Part shown: positions 17,059-26,348 of the stretch, piece by piece | Position numbering within the stretch: position 1 is the first letter of the stretch | How the letters are laid out: each line of letters starts with the position of its first letter | Assembly: GCA_045644545.1 (NCBI GenBank) | Contig: JAZRHC010000027.1 | Span: forward strand, 1-64,000 | Length of the DNA: 64,000 nt | Direction: 5' to 3' | DNA from: Scatosoma sp045644545 | GTDB lineage: Bacteria; Bacillota; Clostridia; Christensenellales; Borkfalkiaceae | Translations under genes and position numbers: made by a program | Notes under the pieces: generated by a model | What the model saw: only the letters and a program-made list of their open reading frames with translations | The model's database searches: none | What the model was told of the DNA's origin: nothing

Positions 17059-17094
17059 CGTTCTTTTCCCGCCAAAAAAGGCGGGAAAAGAACG
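17059..17094. terminator. Strong hairpin after fusA
   Basis: A 15-bp perfect stem CGTTCTTTTCCCGCC/GGCGGGAAAAGAACG with a 6-A loop. No plus-strand T-run follows, so it may be a 3'-end stabiliser or attenuator rather than a full intrinsic terminator. Confidence 0.6.
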
Positions 17095-17133
17095 GGAAAT
17101 TAAAAAAAATTTGAAGAAAATGCCTTCAAACGT

Positions 17134-17162
17134 TTGATTATTTCCAAAATTTAAGATATAAT
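17134..17162 (+). promoter_or_regulatory. Promoter of tuf
   Basis: TTGATT, 17-base spacer, TATAAT. The leader of about 125 bases contains GTCCTTATAGGGAC and GGCGGTAACGCC hairpins before a CGGAGGA ribosome site. Confidence 0.82.
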
Positions 17163-17294
17163 AGATATGTCCTTATAGGGACAGGCGGTAACGCCGAAAT
17201 CATTTGTAAAATGATAGGTAGCTGCGTCCGAGCCAACGGATAGGTTATCATTTAAAAAATAAAAAAATAAAAAGATAAATCGGAGGATTTAATT

Positions 17295-18515
17295 ATGGCA
17301 AAAGCAAAATTTGACAGAAGCAAACCCCACGTTAACATTGGTACTATCGGCCACGTTGACCACGGTAAGACGACTTTGACCGCAGCTATCACGATGGTTA
17401 TGGCTGCTCGCGGCGGCGCACAGAAGATGAAGTACGACGAAATCGACAAAGCGCCCGAAGAAAGAGCACGTGGTATCACAATCAACACCGCGCACGTTGA
17501 ATATCAAACGGATTCCCGTCACTATGCGCACGTTGACTGCCCGGGCCACGCCGACTACGTTAAGAATATGATCACCGGTGCTGCTCAGATGGACGGCGCG
17601 ATCCTGGTTTGCGCGGCGACCGACGGTCCTATGCCCCAGACCCGCGAACACATCCTGCTCGCTCGTCAGGTAGGCGTTCCCTACATCGTTGTATTTATGA
17701 ACAAGACCGACCTTGTAGACGATCCCGAACTTCTCGACCTCGTTGATATGGATATCAGAGACTTGCTCTCTTCCTACGACTTCCCCGGCGACGATACGCC
17801 CATCATTCGCGGTTCTGCGCTTAAAGCTCTTGAAGTTGCAAGCTCGGATAAGCCCGCTGACGAGATTATCGCTGATCCCGCAGTTGCTCCTATTCTTGAA
17901 CTTATGGACGCTGTTGACAGCTATATCCCTACGCCCGCTCGTGAAGATTCCAAACCTTTCCTTCTTCCCGTAGAAGACGTGTTCACGATCTCCGGTCGTG
18001 GTACGGTTGCTCCCGGTCGTGTTGAAAGAGGTGTTGCTCGCGTTGGCGAACCCGCAGAAATCGTTGGTTTGATCGAAAAGCCCGTTGGTACGGTTCTTAC
18101 CGGTCTTGAAATGTTCCACAAGATGCTTGACGAAGCTCAGGCAGGCGACAACGTTGGTGCGCTTCTTCGTGGTATCAACAGAACGGATATCCAAAAGGGT
18201 CAAGTTATCGCGAAGCCCGGTTCGGTTGCTACTGGTACGGAATTCGAAGCTCAGGTATACGTTTTGACGAAGGAAGAAGGTGGTCGTCACACGGCGTTCT
18301 TCAACCACTACAGACCTCAGTTCTTCGTAAGAACGACGGACGTTACGGGTGCTATCGAGCTTCCCGAAGGCGTTGAAATGGTTATGCCCGGCGACAATAT
18401 CAATATGAAAGTCGTTCTTATCAAGCCCGTTGCGCTTGAAGAAGGTCTCCGCTTCGCTATCCGTGAAGGCGGCAGAACGGTAGGTTCCGGCGTTATCTCT
18501 AAAATTCTTAAATAA
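17295..18515 (+). CDS. tuf: Elongation factor Tu
   Basis: 406 residues. Delivers aminoacyl-tRNA to the ribosome. G1 GHVDHGKTT, G2 RGITI, G3 DCPGHAD, G4 NKTD and the domain II/III sequences are intact. There is a slightly longer G-domain insertion around SSDKPADEIIADPAVAP than in E. coli. It has its own promoter and terminator, so it is separable from the upstream str genes. Codon use is more T-rich than in neighbours (GTT, GCT, CGT), as expected for a very highly expressed gene. Confidence 0.98.
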   Translation: MAKAKFDRSKPHVNIGTIGHVDHGKTTLTAAITMVMAARGGAQKMKYDEIDKAPEERARGITINTAHVEYQTDSRHYAHVDCPGHADYVKNMITGAAQMDGAILVCAATDGPMPQTREHILLARQVGVPYIVVFMNKTDLVDDPELLDLVDMDIRDLLSSYDFPGDDTPIIRGSALKALEVASSDKPADEIIADPAVAPILELMDAVDSYIPTPAREDSKPFLLPVEDVFTISGRGTVAPGRVERGVARVGEPAEIVGLIEKPVGTVLTGLEMFHKMLDEAQAGDNVGALLRGINRTDIQKGQVIAKPGSVATGTEFEAQVYVLTKEEGGRHTAFFNHYRPQFFVRTTDVTGAIELPEGVEMVMPGDNINMKVVLIKPVALEEGLRFAIREGGRTVGSGVISKILK

Positions 18516-18551
18516 TTTTAGCTAAACGGACGAAACAACTAACCTAAATTG

Positions 18552-18584
18552 AAAACAGCTTATCCGTTTGGATAGGCTGTTTTT
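18552..18584 (+). terminator. Terminator of tuf
   Basis: Stem AAAACAGC-TATCC / GGATA-GGCTGTTTT with a GTTT loop, followed by T. Confidence 0.85.
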
Positions 18585-18629
18585 GATATAAATCCGCAAC
18601 AAGATAAGAAGTAAAGGGAGGCAAAACGC

Positions 18630-19451
18630 TTGAAAATTTCAACGAAAGCCAAGGACTGCGCCGTTATAGCGATCATCCTCATATCGTGCGTTTTAACCGC
18701 CGTTTTCGATTTTGTAGAGTTTTCCGCGTTCAATTCGGAAATCTATAATAAACTCTTCGGCAATATCCTTCCTTTGCTTTTTGGCACGCTTGCCGTAACG
18801 CTTTTAGTATGGCGAAGTGGAGCAAAGCTATTTCAAAAGCCACAAAAGCTTTTATATTTGATCCCTTGCTTAATCATAGCCGTCGATAACTTTCCGTTTG
18901 CTGCGTATTTTGCGGGCAAAATGCAGCTTTTGCATACCGACGCAGGGCATTTTCTTTCGTTTGGTTTCTATTGCCTTCTCGTCGGCGTATTTGAAGAAAT
19001 GATCTTTCGCGGTATCCTTTTTCAGTTCCTTTGCGAACGGTTTTCCAAGGATAAAAAGGGGCTTCTAAAAACGTATTTCCTCTCGTCCGTTTTATTCGGT
19101 TGTATGCATCTTTTCAACCTGTTTGCGGGGGCGGGAATAGGGCAAACGTTGTTGCAGGTCGGGTATTCTACGCTGACGGGCGGACTTTTCGCCTTTGCCT
19201 TTTTAAAAACGAAAAATATCTTAATTTCCGCCGTCACGCACGCGCTTTATAACTTTTGCGGTTTATTATTTACCGCGGAGCTTGGTCTTGGCAACGGTTC
19301 GGTGATCGATCTGCCCACTGCGCTCGTAATGCTTGCCGTAAGCCTTCTCGTCGGCGTATTCGTGCTATATAAAACGTTTACTTATCCCGAAAGCGAGAGA
19401 AAAGAATTATATGCTCGTTTAGCCGTACGATCCGCGCAAAACGGTAAATAA
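18630..19451 (+). CDS. CPBP family intramembrane metalloprotease
   Basis: 273 residues from a TTG start with a strong AAAGGGAGG site 8 bases upstream. About eight hydrophobic segments. The three Abi/CPBP (type II CAAX protease-like) motifs are complete: EEMIFR (EExxxR), FGCMH (FxxxH) and HALYN (HxxxN). These glutamate/histidine residues are the proposed active site of Rce1-like membrane proteases. In bacteria the family acts in bacteriocin self-immunity or peptide processing; no bacteriocin gene is visible nearby, so the substrate is unknown. It is followed 77 bases later by the lipid kinase gene on the same strand. Confidence 0.9.
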   Translation: MKISTKAKDCAVIAIILISCVLTAVFDFVEFSAFNSEIYNKLFGNILPLLFGTLAVTLLVWRSGAKLFQKPQKLLYLIPCLIIAVDNFPFAAYFAGKMQLLHTDAGHFLSFGFYCLLVGVFEEMIFRGILFQFLCERFSKDKKGLLKTYFLSSVLFGCMHLFNLFAGAGIGQTLLQVGYSTLTGGLFAFAFLKTKNILISAVTHALYNFCGLLFTAELGLGNGSVIDLPTALVMLAVSLLVGVFVLYKTFTYPESERKELYARLAVRSAQNGK

Positions 19452-19528
19452 GCGTCACGCTACGCTCAACGTAGCTTCTCGTTATCGCAATATTCGACCA
19501 TTCAATTAAAATTACGGAGAAAAATAAA

Positions 19529-20443
19529 ATGAAATGTATTTTTATCTATAATCCCGTCAGCGGAAAAGGCAAGATCGCCAAAAAGCTCGATTATATCGTG
19601 GACGGTTTAAAAGAAAAATACGACGAAGTGGACGTCTACGCCACCAAATGCGCGGGGGATATGTCGCGCGCGGCGCGGGAAGCCGTGGGCGTTTACGACG
19701 CGATTATTTTTGCGGGCGGCGACGGCTCTTTTAACGAAGTCGTGCAAGGAATTGCAGACCTTGACGATCTTCCCGAGCTCGGCTATATTCCCAGCGGCAC
19801 GGTCAACGATATCGCGCATACGCTCAAAATTCCCAAAAATATCAAAAAAGCTCTCAAAATCATTAAAACGGGCAGAAACGAGCTGTTGGATTGTATGAAG
19901 GTCAACGACGGCTACGCAATGTACGTCGTTGCGGCGGGAGCGTTCACGAGCGCGACGTATACCACGCCGCAAACGCAAAAAAATCAAGTGGGGCGTATCG
20001 CCTACTGGTTCGAGGGCGCGAAGCGTAACCTGCATTTTCAGATTTTCGACGTCGATTGCGGGAACGAAGAAGTGGACGAGCATACCCATAGCGTATTGAT
20101 CACGGTAATGAACAGCCGCTACGTGGCGGGCTTTCGCCTGAATAAATTCGCGTGCTTACAGGACGGAAAAATCGAGGTCGCGATCGTTCGCCAGAAGAAA
20201 AACCCGAGCTTTTTTCAAAAGCTCGGCGCGCTGTTTGCGGTTGCGGGGCTGTTTTTGTTCGGCTTAAAGCGAAAAAAAGGTAAAAACGTCGTCAGGCTGG
20301 AAGGCTCTCATTTCGATATCGACGTAGGCGACGACGTAGTTTGGAATTTCGACGGCGAGAAAGGCACTCGCGGTAACGTGCATATCGAAGTCGTGCCGAA
20401 AAAAATCAATATGATCGTCCCGAAAAACATAAAAAAGCTTTAA
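19529..20443 (+). CDS. Diacylglycerol kinase family lipid kinase (DgkB/YegS type)
   Basis: 304 residues. Soluble lipid kinase of the DAGK catalytic family, probably recycling diacylglycerol to phosphatidic acid. N-terminal IYNPVSGKGKI, the nucleotide-binding GGDGSFNEVVQG (about 64-75) and LGYIPSGTVNDIAHTLKIP are the family landmarks. The C-terminal beta domain ends with the DGE loop (VWNFDGEKG), whose aspartate/glutamate contact the substrate phosphate. Ribosome site ACGGAG. Terminator follows at 20475. Confidence 0.92.
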   Translation: MKCIFIYNPVSGKGKIAKKLDYIVDGLKEKYDEVDVYATKCAGDMSRAAREAVGVYDAIIFAGGDGSFNEVVQGIADLDDLPELGYIPSGTVNDIAHTLKIPKNIKKALKIIKTGRNELLDCMKVNDGYAMYVVAAGAFTSATYTTPQTQKNQVGRIAYWFEGAKRNLHFQIFDVDCGNEEVDEHTHSVLITVMNSRYVAGFRLNKFACLQDGKIEVAIVRQKKNPSFFQKLGALFAVAGLFLFGLKRKKGKNVVRLEGSHFDIDVGDDVVWNFDGEKGTRGNVHIEVVPKKINMIVPKNIKKL

Positions 20444-20474
20444 AAAATTTGAAAAAACAACTTAACTTAAACGA

Positions 20475-20519
20475 GAAAAACGCATTCCAAATTTTTAAAA
20501 TTCAGGGGATGCGTTTTTT
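20475..20519 (+). terminator. Terminator of the lipid kinase gene
   Basis: Stem AAAAACGCATTCC / GGGGATGCGTTTTTT with an AT-rich loop and T6. Confidence 0.82.
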
Positions 20520-20648
20520 AATTTTATTAAAAATTAAAAATAATTTCAATCCGCGGAGATAAAAGTCCAAACTTTTTATAAAAAACGAAAAAAAGTATTC
20601 TTTATTTAAACTTTTTTAGAAAAAAAATATTTTTTTACAAAAACTCTA

Positions 20649-20677
20649 TTGACATTATAATGAGAGTATGGTATAAT
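20649..20677 (+). promoter_or_regulatory. Strong promoter of the surface-glycan operon
   Basis: TTGACA, 17-base spacer, TATAAT. It starts a leader of about 165 bases before the first gene. The rest of 20444-20846 is AT-rich and holds nothing else I recognise; no clear operator, cre-like site or riboswitch was seen. Confidence 0.88.
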
Positions 20678-20846
20678 TAAGCAAATTAAAGTGCTTCATT
20701 ATGGACAAAATGCAATTTAAGCGCCATTTTTTAAATTTTAACGAAGTTAATATAGCTCGAACGGTAAAATTTTTGAAACGGTAAAAGTATTTATTTAGGA
20801 ATTATTTTGAATTTTTATTCAAATAAAAATAAAGGAGTAGGAATTT

Positions 20847-23573
20847 ATGAAAACTACGGTAAAGAAAGTGTTGCTAGTGTTGTTGCAATCACTTATGTTC
20901 GTTTTTTTGGCGATCGGATTCGTTGCTTGTGGCGATGAAGATTCCGATAGCGCTCCGAAGAGCAATCCCCAAAAAACGCATACGCTTACGCTCAGCCTAA
21001 CCTCGATCGATATGACGGTTTGGCAGAACAAAACGCTGTACGCAATGTATAGCGGTGAAGAAGCTGTCGTTTGGTCGGTATCAGACAGCACGGTTGTGTC
21101 CGTTGAGAATGGCGAAATTAACGCGCTTAAAGTGGGCGAAGCCACGGTCACGGCAAAGGCTGGCAATAAAACGGCTTCGTGCAACGTGACGGTAAGCGCG
21201 CCCGTTGAAGAGCTTTTTAGCCTTGAAATCGAAGATCAGGCTCCCATTTCGTACGTGGGCTCTTCCAAGAATATAGAGGCGGAGTTGCTTTACGACGGCA
21301 ATGCGATTCCCGGCGTACAATACGCGTACGAATCCTTTAACGAGGAAGTCGCTACCGTTTCTGCAAGCGGTGTAATTTCTTCAATAGCGCGCGGCGACGC
21401 GTCTTTACTGGTCACGGCAACGGTAAATGGCTTTGAATTTAACTCAGCCGTAAATCTTTGCGTTGCGCCTAACGGTAAAGTGGAAATTTCCCAAAGCGAA
21501 ATAGCCATCTATTCGGTTGCGGAATTCGGGGGAAACACCTTTAAAAACACCGCGCAGATTCAGGCAAAAGCTTACGAAAAAGGCGTATCCTATCCCAGCG
21601 GAGAGATCGCCTATTCGGCGAAAGACGCCACTCAGGACGTTTTCACCGTAACCGAGGAAGGGCTCGTTACCGCGAATCACGCGGGCGAGGCGGTTCTCGT
21701 GGCTTCCTATACTGGGTCCGATCAACAAACGGTTAGCGAAGAAGTGACGATCGTCGTAAAACGCGCGGAGCTCGTTGCGGATAAAGATCCTTTACTTATT
21801 GATTTATCAGATATAACGTATACGATTGACACGGAAGAAGTCTTCGGGGAGCAAATCGACTTTGAAAAAGCTATCGTTTTCGACGGTAAGATTGCTTCCG
21901 AAATCCTCTTTGAAGGAAACGATTTGGATTTCTCGACCGTTGCAGCGGGCGAAAAAACCCTTTCGATTTCTACGCGCGATTTAACTTATACGATCGGCAT
22001 AGACGCTTGGTCGCAATTAATCGAAACGGCAGACGATCTCAACGCGTTAAAAACGGCAACGAACGGTAAGTATCGCTTAGAGAACGATTTGGATATGACG
22101 GGCGTTGAATGGAAATACGCCGACGCGACGACGCAATTCTCGGGTACGTTTGACGGGCAGGATAAAGAAATCAGCGGGTTGACCTTATCGAGCGCGAACG
22201 GCTTGTTTGCAAAGCTGTATGGAAACGCAATCGTGAAAAACCTCACGCTCTCTTGCGTATTGTCGAATAGTTCAAGCAAAATCGGCGCTCTCGCGGCGGC
22301 TGTGGAAGGACATTCGAACGTACAGGCTACGGTTGAAAACGTAAACGTTACGGTAATCGACCGAGGGCAAGGGAACGGCGGTCTTATCGGTGCGATTGCC
22401 GAAAACACGAAGGTCAAAATAAACAATTCTAATATTCGTTATTATGAAGCAACCCGTTCCGTGGAAAGCGGTGCCGTGCTCGGTAGAACTCTTGGCTCCG
22501 TGTCTTTCAGTGAAACGAAAGTCGTTTCCGGTTCGCAAATTTGCGGCACGTCGAGTCAAAACAACAACACCGACATAGCGGCGTCTTTGAACGCTATGAA
22601 TATTGCCTTTAAGCCCGAAGCGCTGGAAAAGCTCAACATAGTGGATTTTGAAACGAGTAAGGCGTACACTCTCGATGAAGAAGTGGGAACCGTCACGAGC
22701 GTTTCGCTTTACGGAAACGAGGTGAGAGAAATAACCGTTTCTGATGGAAGCTACGATCTTCTTCGTGCCGACGTGGAAGGTTTACAAGGCGGCGCGGTAG
22801 AAATTTTATTTAAAAACTCGGAAGGCGCGGAATTCTTCTATGAAATTCCCCTTATTGCGAGATATACGCTCACCAAAGACAATATCACCCTCTTAGCAAC
22901 GGCTACTATCTACGAATACGTTTTAGGCGAAGATATCGATATGACGGGTATTTCTTACAATCCTTCTGGAACCTTTAAAGGTGTTCTTGACGGAAACGGT
23001 CATACGATTAGCAACCTTACCGTTAAAGACGGAAAGGGCGGTCTCTTCGTGACTATATCGGGCGCTACGATTAAAAATCTTGCGATCGTAAACGCAACGA
23101 TCGCTTCGAACGCTAATCAAAGCGGTATTATTGCGAGCACGACGGGTGGAGCTAATACGATTGAAAACGTATTCATTTCCGGAACGATGTCGCCGTCCGC
23201 AACGAATACTTCAGAGGGTAAATGGCAAGGCGGTATTCTCGGTAGACACTGGCAAAGAAACACAACGCTTACGTTGACGAACGTAATCGTGAATTTGACG
23301 GAGCTCGACGACGCCGCGACGGTCGGTTTCGTTTGTGGTTACTCGAGAGCACCGATTGCTCTTACCGACTGCTATTTTATCGGCGGAAACGGAAATATCA
23401 ACGGTACGAGAACTGGCTATTCTTGTGAGATGAAACAAACCAACGTGAATAAGTACGCTGACGTTGACGCGTTCAACACGGCGTATAGTGAATTGACCCT
23501 TACGGAGGAGCTGAGCGCTTGGTGGGAGGCATATCTTGACTCAACCACGGCGCAAGACAGTACCGAATCGTAA
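20847..23573 (+). CDS. Big_2/beta-helix-repeat surface lipoprotein (copy i)
   Basis: 908 residues, signal peptide with lipobox FVAC (Cys28), so membrane-anchored outside the cell. After a Ser/Asp-rich linker come two to three bacterial Ig-like (Big_2) modules (about 45-305; core patterns VVWSVSDSTVVSVENGEINALKVGEATVTA and EEVATVSASGVISSIARG). Two GLUG-like beta-helix regions follow (about 390-560 and 670-880; FKGVLDGNGHTISNLTV, GATIKNLAIVNATI, LTDCYFIGGNGNINGTR). The last region is homologous to the repeat units of the genes at 33520 and 38015. Probably a carbohydrate-binding or adhesive protein; no catalytic motif seen. First gene of the operon. The stop is followed by a short out-of-frame DUF4838 remnant. 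Confidence 0.8.
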   Translation: MKTTVKKVLLVLLQSLMFVFLAIGFVACGDEDSDSAPKSNPQKTHTLTLSLTSIDMTVWQNKTLYAMYSGEEAVVWSVSDSTVVSVENGEINALKVGEATVTAKAGNKTASCNVTVSAPVEELFSLEIEDQAPISYVGSSKNIEAELLYDGNAIPGVQYAYESFNEEVATVSASGVISSIARGDASLLVTATVNGFEFNSAVNLCVAPNGKVEISQSEIAIYSVAEFGGNTFKNTAQIQAKAYEKGVSYPSGEIAYSAKDATQDVFTVTEEGLVTANHAGEAVLVASYTGSDQQTVSEEVTIVVKRAELVADKDPLLIDLSDITYTIDTEEVFGEQIDFEKAIVFDGKIASEILFEGNDLDFSTVAAGEKTLSISTRDLTYTIGIDAWSQLIETADDLNALKTATNGKYRLENDLDMTGVEWKYADATTQFSGTFDGQDKEISGLTLSSANGLFAKLYGNAIVKNLTLSCVLSNSSSKIGALAAAVEGHSNVQATVENVNVTVIDRGQGNGGLIGAIAENTKVKINNSNIRYYEATRSVESGAVLGRTLGSVSFSETKVVSGSQICGTSSQNNNTDIAASLNAMNIAFKPEALEKLNIVDFETSKAYTLDEEVGTVTSVSLYGNEVREITVSDGSYDLLRADVEGLQGGAVEILFKNSEGAEFFYEIPLIARYTLTKDNITLLATATIYEYVLGEDIDMTGISYNPSGTFKGVLDGNGHTISNLTVKDGKGGLFVTISGATIKNLAIVNATIASNANQSGIIASTTGGANTIENVFISGTMSPSATNTSEGKWQGGILGRHWQRNTTLTLTNVIVNLTELDDAATVGFVCGYSRAPIALTDCYFIGGNGNINGTRTGYSCEMKQTNVNKYADVDAFNTAYSELTLTEELSAWWEAYLDSTTAQDSTES

Positions 23574-23599
23574 TTCCCGAAGGTGAAACTACGGATTGA
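23552..23599 (+). pseudogene. DUF4838 N-terminal remnant in the -1 frame
   Basis: Overlapping and following the stop of the preceding gene, the -1 frame reads ARQYRIVIPEGETTD and then TGA. It matches AQQYKIVIPEGETTDG at the repeat/DUF4838 junction of the 38015 gene. It is best explained as the leftover beginning of a lost DUF4838 domain. Confidence 0.75.
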
Positions 23600-23652
23600 A
23601 AAATAAAAAAATAAAAATAAAAAAATATATAATATAAAAAGGAGAAATAAAG

Positions 23653-25365
23653 ATGAACAAATTAAAAAAAGTTTCAGCGACGTTAATGGCGTTATTGTTG
23701 GTTGGCGGAACCGTCGGCTCTGCGGTGGCTTGCGGCCCCGGCTCGGATGTAGAGATTGATGAAGACAAAACGCAGCTTTATATCGCGAACTACAACGGCG
23801 GCGTTGGCGAAGCGTGGCTCGACGAAGCTGCGGCGCGCTTCGAGGAGAAGTATAAGGACTGGAAGAATGGCGATAAAACGGGCGTTCAAGTTGTGGATCT
23901 GATCAGGCACGACAAGTCCTATGAAGGGTTGAGTCTTGCAAACAAAATCAAAGGGGATCAGTACGAAATCTATTTTACACAGCAAGTTGACTATCGTTCC
24001 TACGTATCGAACGACTATCTCTACGATATTACCGATCTTGTAAAAGAAATGGTAAACGTAGACGACGGTAAAACGATTTATTCCAAGCTCAACGACGATC
24101 AAAAGAAATTTATGGAACTCGACGGAAGTTACTATGCGCTTCCGCACTACGAACTGTATAATGGAATCTCCTACGACGCAGGCGTGTTTAAATTAAAGAA
24201 CCTCTATTTCTCGGATACTATAGATTCCGACGGAACGAGAAAATTCGTCGCGAATCCCAGCGCGAAAAAGTCCTGCGGGCCCGACGGCGAATACGTTACC
24301 TACGACGACGGTTTGCCTTCGAGTATGGCGGAATTTAAAAAGCTGTTGACTAAGATGACGACTAGCTCGGTAACTCCGTTCATTTGGACGGGTAAGTCTA
24401 CGCACTATACGAATATGTTGCCTATAGCGTTCTACACGAACCTTGCAGGCGGCGCAGGTACGCGCGCGAATTTCACGTACGATACGAACGGAGAAAAGGT
24501 AGATATCATAACGAGCTTTGTTGGGAACGAGCCCGTGATCGAGTCTATGGAGATTACGCCGGAAACGGGCTATCTCACAAAGAGCCAAGCTGGTATTTAC
24601 TACGCGTTAGATATGGCAAACACCGTATTCGGAAGTTCGAAGATGTATAACGTTCCCGCTACGAGTACCACCTTCTCGCACACGAACGCACAAGAAGCCT
24701 TCGTGATGAGCGGGCTGGACGGAAAGGAACATATCGCTATACTTATCGACGGCAACTATTGGTATAACGAAGCAGGCGACGCAGGCATTCATAAGGACCT
24801 TAAAGAATGGTATCCTGAAACGTATACGCAAAAAGATCTTCGCGTTATGCCTTTGCCTCGTCAATACGAGGGAACCGTAACGGAAGGCAACGGGAAGCCC
24901 CCCGTTCTCGTTGACTCTTTTAATTCGTATGCGCTCGTAAACGCAGGAATCGACAAGTCGAAATATCCGCTGATTAAGGAATTCTTGTCCTTCTTGTATA
25001 GCGACGCTGAACTTCTCAATTTCACGAGAGCGACGGACGGTATTCTCAAGAGCATAGATTACGACTTCTATTCGGTACGCGACGACGTAAGTTCGTTCGG
25101 ACAATCGGTGCTTGATTTGCGCAACGACGCTAAGGCAGCGAACACGTTTGTGCAATCCAATGCTTCCAACAAAATTTATATTGCAAATTCAAGCAAATTT
25201 AATTTAACCACTTTAGGTTATTACTTCCAGACTACGGTTAACGGCTTATCCTACACGCAGCCTCGGTCAGCCGCGATAAAGAAAATATCCGCGAAGGACT
25301 ACTTTAACGGAATGCAAATTTCCAAAGAGAATTGGGCTTCTTGGACGAAAGGATTACTCGATTAA
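23653..25365 (+). CDS. Extracellular carbohydrate-binding lipoprotein of an ABC importer (family 1)
   Basis: 570 residues. Signal peptide with lipobox AVAC (Cys27). The mature protein has the family 1 solute-binding layout: LYIANYNGGVGEAWLDEAAARFEEKY at the start, then DYLYDITDLVKEM, then YYALPHYELYNGISYDAGVF. Its size is that of oligosaccharide-binding members such as LplA-like proteins. Located directly upstream of two permeases with short gaps (20 and 12 bases). Ligand unknown; the neighbouring DUF4838 genes suggest a glycan breakdown product. Confidence 0.9.
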   Translation: MNKLKKVSATLMALLLVGGTVGSAVACGPGSDVEIDEDKTQLYIANYNGGVGEAWLDEAAARFEEKYKDWKNGDKTGVQVVDLIRHDKSYEGLSLANKIKGDQYEIYFTQQVDYRSYVSNDYLYDITDLVKEMVNVDDGKTIYSKLNDDQKKFMELDGSYYALPHYELYNGISYDAGVFKLKNLYFSDTIDSDGTRKFVANPSAKKSCGPDGEYVTYDDGLPSSMAEFKKLLTKMTTSSVTPFIWTGKSTHYTNMLPIAFYTNLAGGAGTRANFTYDTNGEKVDIITSFVGNEPVIESMEITPETGYLTKSQAGIYYALDMANTVFGSSKMYNVPATSTTFSHTNAQEAFVMSGLDGKEHIAILIDGNYWYNEAGDAGIHKDLKEWYPETYTQKDLRVMPLPRQYEGTVTEGNGKPPVLVDSFNSYALVNAGIDKSKYPLIKEFLSFLYSDAELLNFTRATDGILKSIDYDFYSVRDDVSSFGQSVLDLRNDAKAANTFVQSNASNKIYIANSSKFNLTTLGYYFQTTVNGLSYTQPRSAAIKKISAKDYFNGMQISKENWASWTKGLLD

Positions 25366-25385
25366 ATAAAACGAAGGGATAAAAA

Positions 25386-26336
25386 ATGTTGATAAATAAT
25401 TTAAATTTAGAGGAAAATGCAACGGTGGAAAGAAAGGGTAAAACCCCTTCTCTTTCCACGAAAAAGCGCAATCAATTGATTTTCTATTGCGCGATGATGG
25501 CACTGCCCGTTTTACAGTTTTGTTGTTTTTACTTTTACGTAAACTTCAATTCCTTCTTGCTTGGGTTTCAGAAGTTGAACGATAATGGTATCGGGTATAA
25601 ATTTGTAGGGTTCGCAAACTTTAAAGATGTGTTTGAGATTAGATGGGACCTTTTGATAACGAATTCCTTATTGTATCAATTCTTCAGTCTATTCGTCGGT
25701 ATGTTCGGCACGGTGCTCTTCTCTTATTATATTTATAAGAAAAACCCCGGGCACTCGATCTTTAAGGTTATCTTATATTCTCCGTCGATTATTTCAGGCG
25801 TCGTGTTCGCTTTGCTTTTCAACTATTTTATCGATAAAGCAATTCCTGCGATCGTGGGAGATCCGAATATGATTCCCCCGATGTCCAACCCGGAATATCA
25901 GCGTGGATTGACGATTTTCTTCGTTATTTGGGCGGGATTTGGCGGAAATATATTGCTGTATACGGGTGCAATGAGCGGTATTTCCGAATCCTTGATTGAA
26001 TCGGCGCAGCTCGATGGTATCACGGCGTTTAAAGAATTGTTCTTAATCGTGCTTCCTTCCATTTGGGGGACTTTCGTCACCTTTATACTTATGAGTATAA
26101 TGGGTATCTTCACGAACCAAGGCTCACTCTTCGCGTTCTTTGGAACGGAAGCAGATCCGGAATTGCAAACGATCGGGTATTACTTATACGCGAACTTGCA
26201 AAAAGGAACGCAACAGGGCTCGGTTACAGATTATAACAGACTTGCCGCAATGGGTATGGTACTCACGGTAGTTGCCGTTCCGTTGAGTCTTACGGCGAGG
26301 TATCTGTTAAATAAATTTGGACCTAAAACGGAATAG
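25386..26336 (+). CDS. Sugar ABC transporter permease, MalF/LplB type
   Basis: 316 residues with six membrane segments (for example LIFYCAMMALPVLQFCCFYF, FFSLFVGMFGTVLFSYYIYK, FKVILYSPSIISGVVFALLF). The EAA loop is ESAQLDGITAFKELFLIVLP, which docks the ATPase. A charged cytosolic N-terminus precedes the first helix. The partner permease starts 12 bases after its stop. No ATPase gene lies in the cluster, so a shared MsmX-type ATPase encoded elsewhere is expected. Confidence 0.92.
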   Translation: MLINNLNLEENATVERKGKTPSLSTKKRNQLIFYCAMMALPVLQFCCFYFYVNFNSFLLGFQKLNDNGIGYKFVGFANFKDVFEIRWDLLITNSLLYQFFSLFVGMFGTVLFSYYIYKKNPGHSIFKVILYSPSIISGVVFALLFNYFIDKAIPAIVGDPNMIPPMSNPEYQRGLTIFFVIWAGFGGNILLYTGAMSGISESLIESAQLDGITAFKELFLIVLPSIWGTFVTFILMSIMGIFTNQGSLFAFFGTEADPELQTIGYYLYANLQKGTQQGSVTDYNRLAAMGMVLTVVAVPLSLTARYLLNKFGPKTE

Positions 26337-26348
26337 GAGGAAAGAAAG

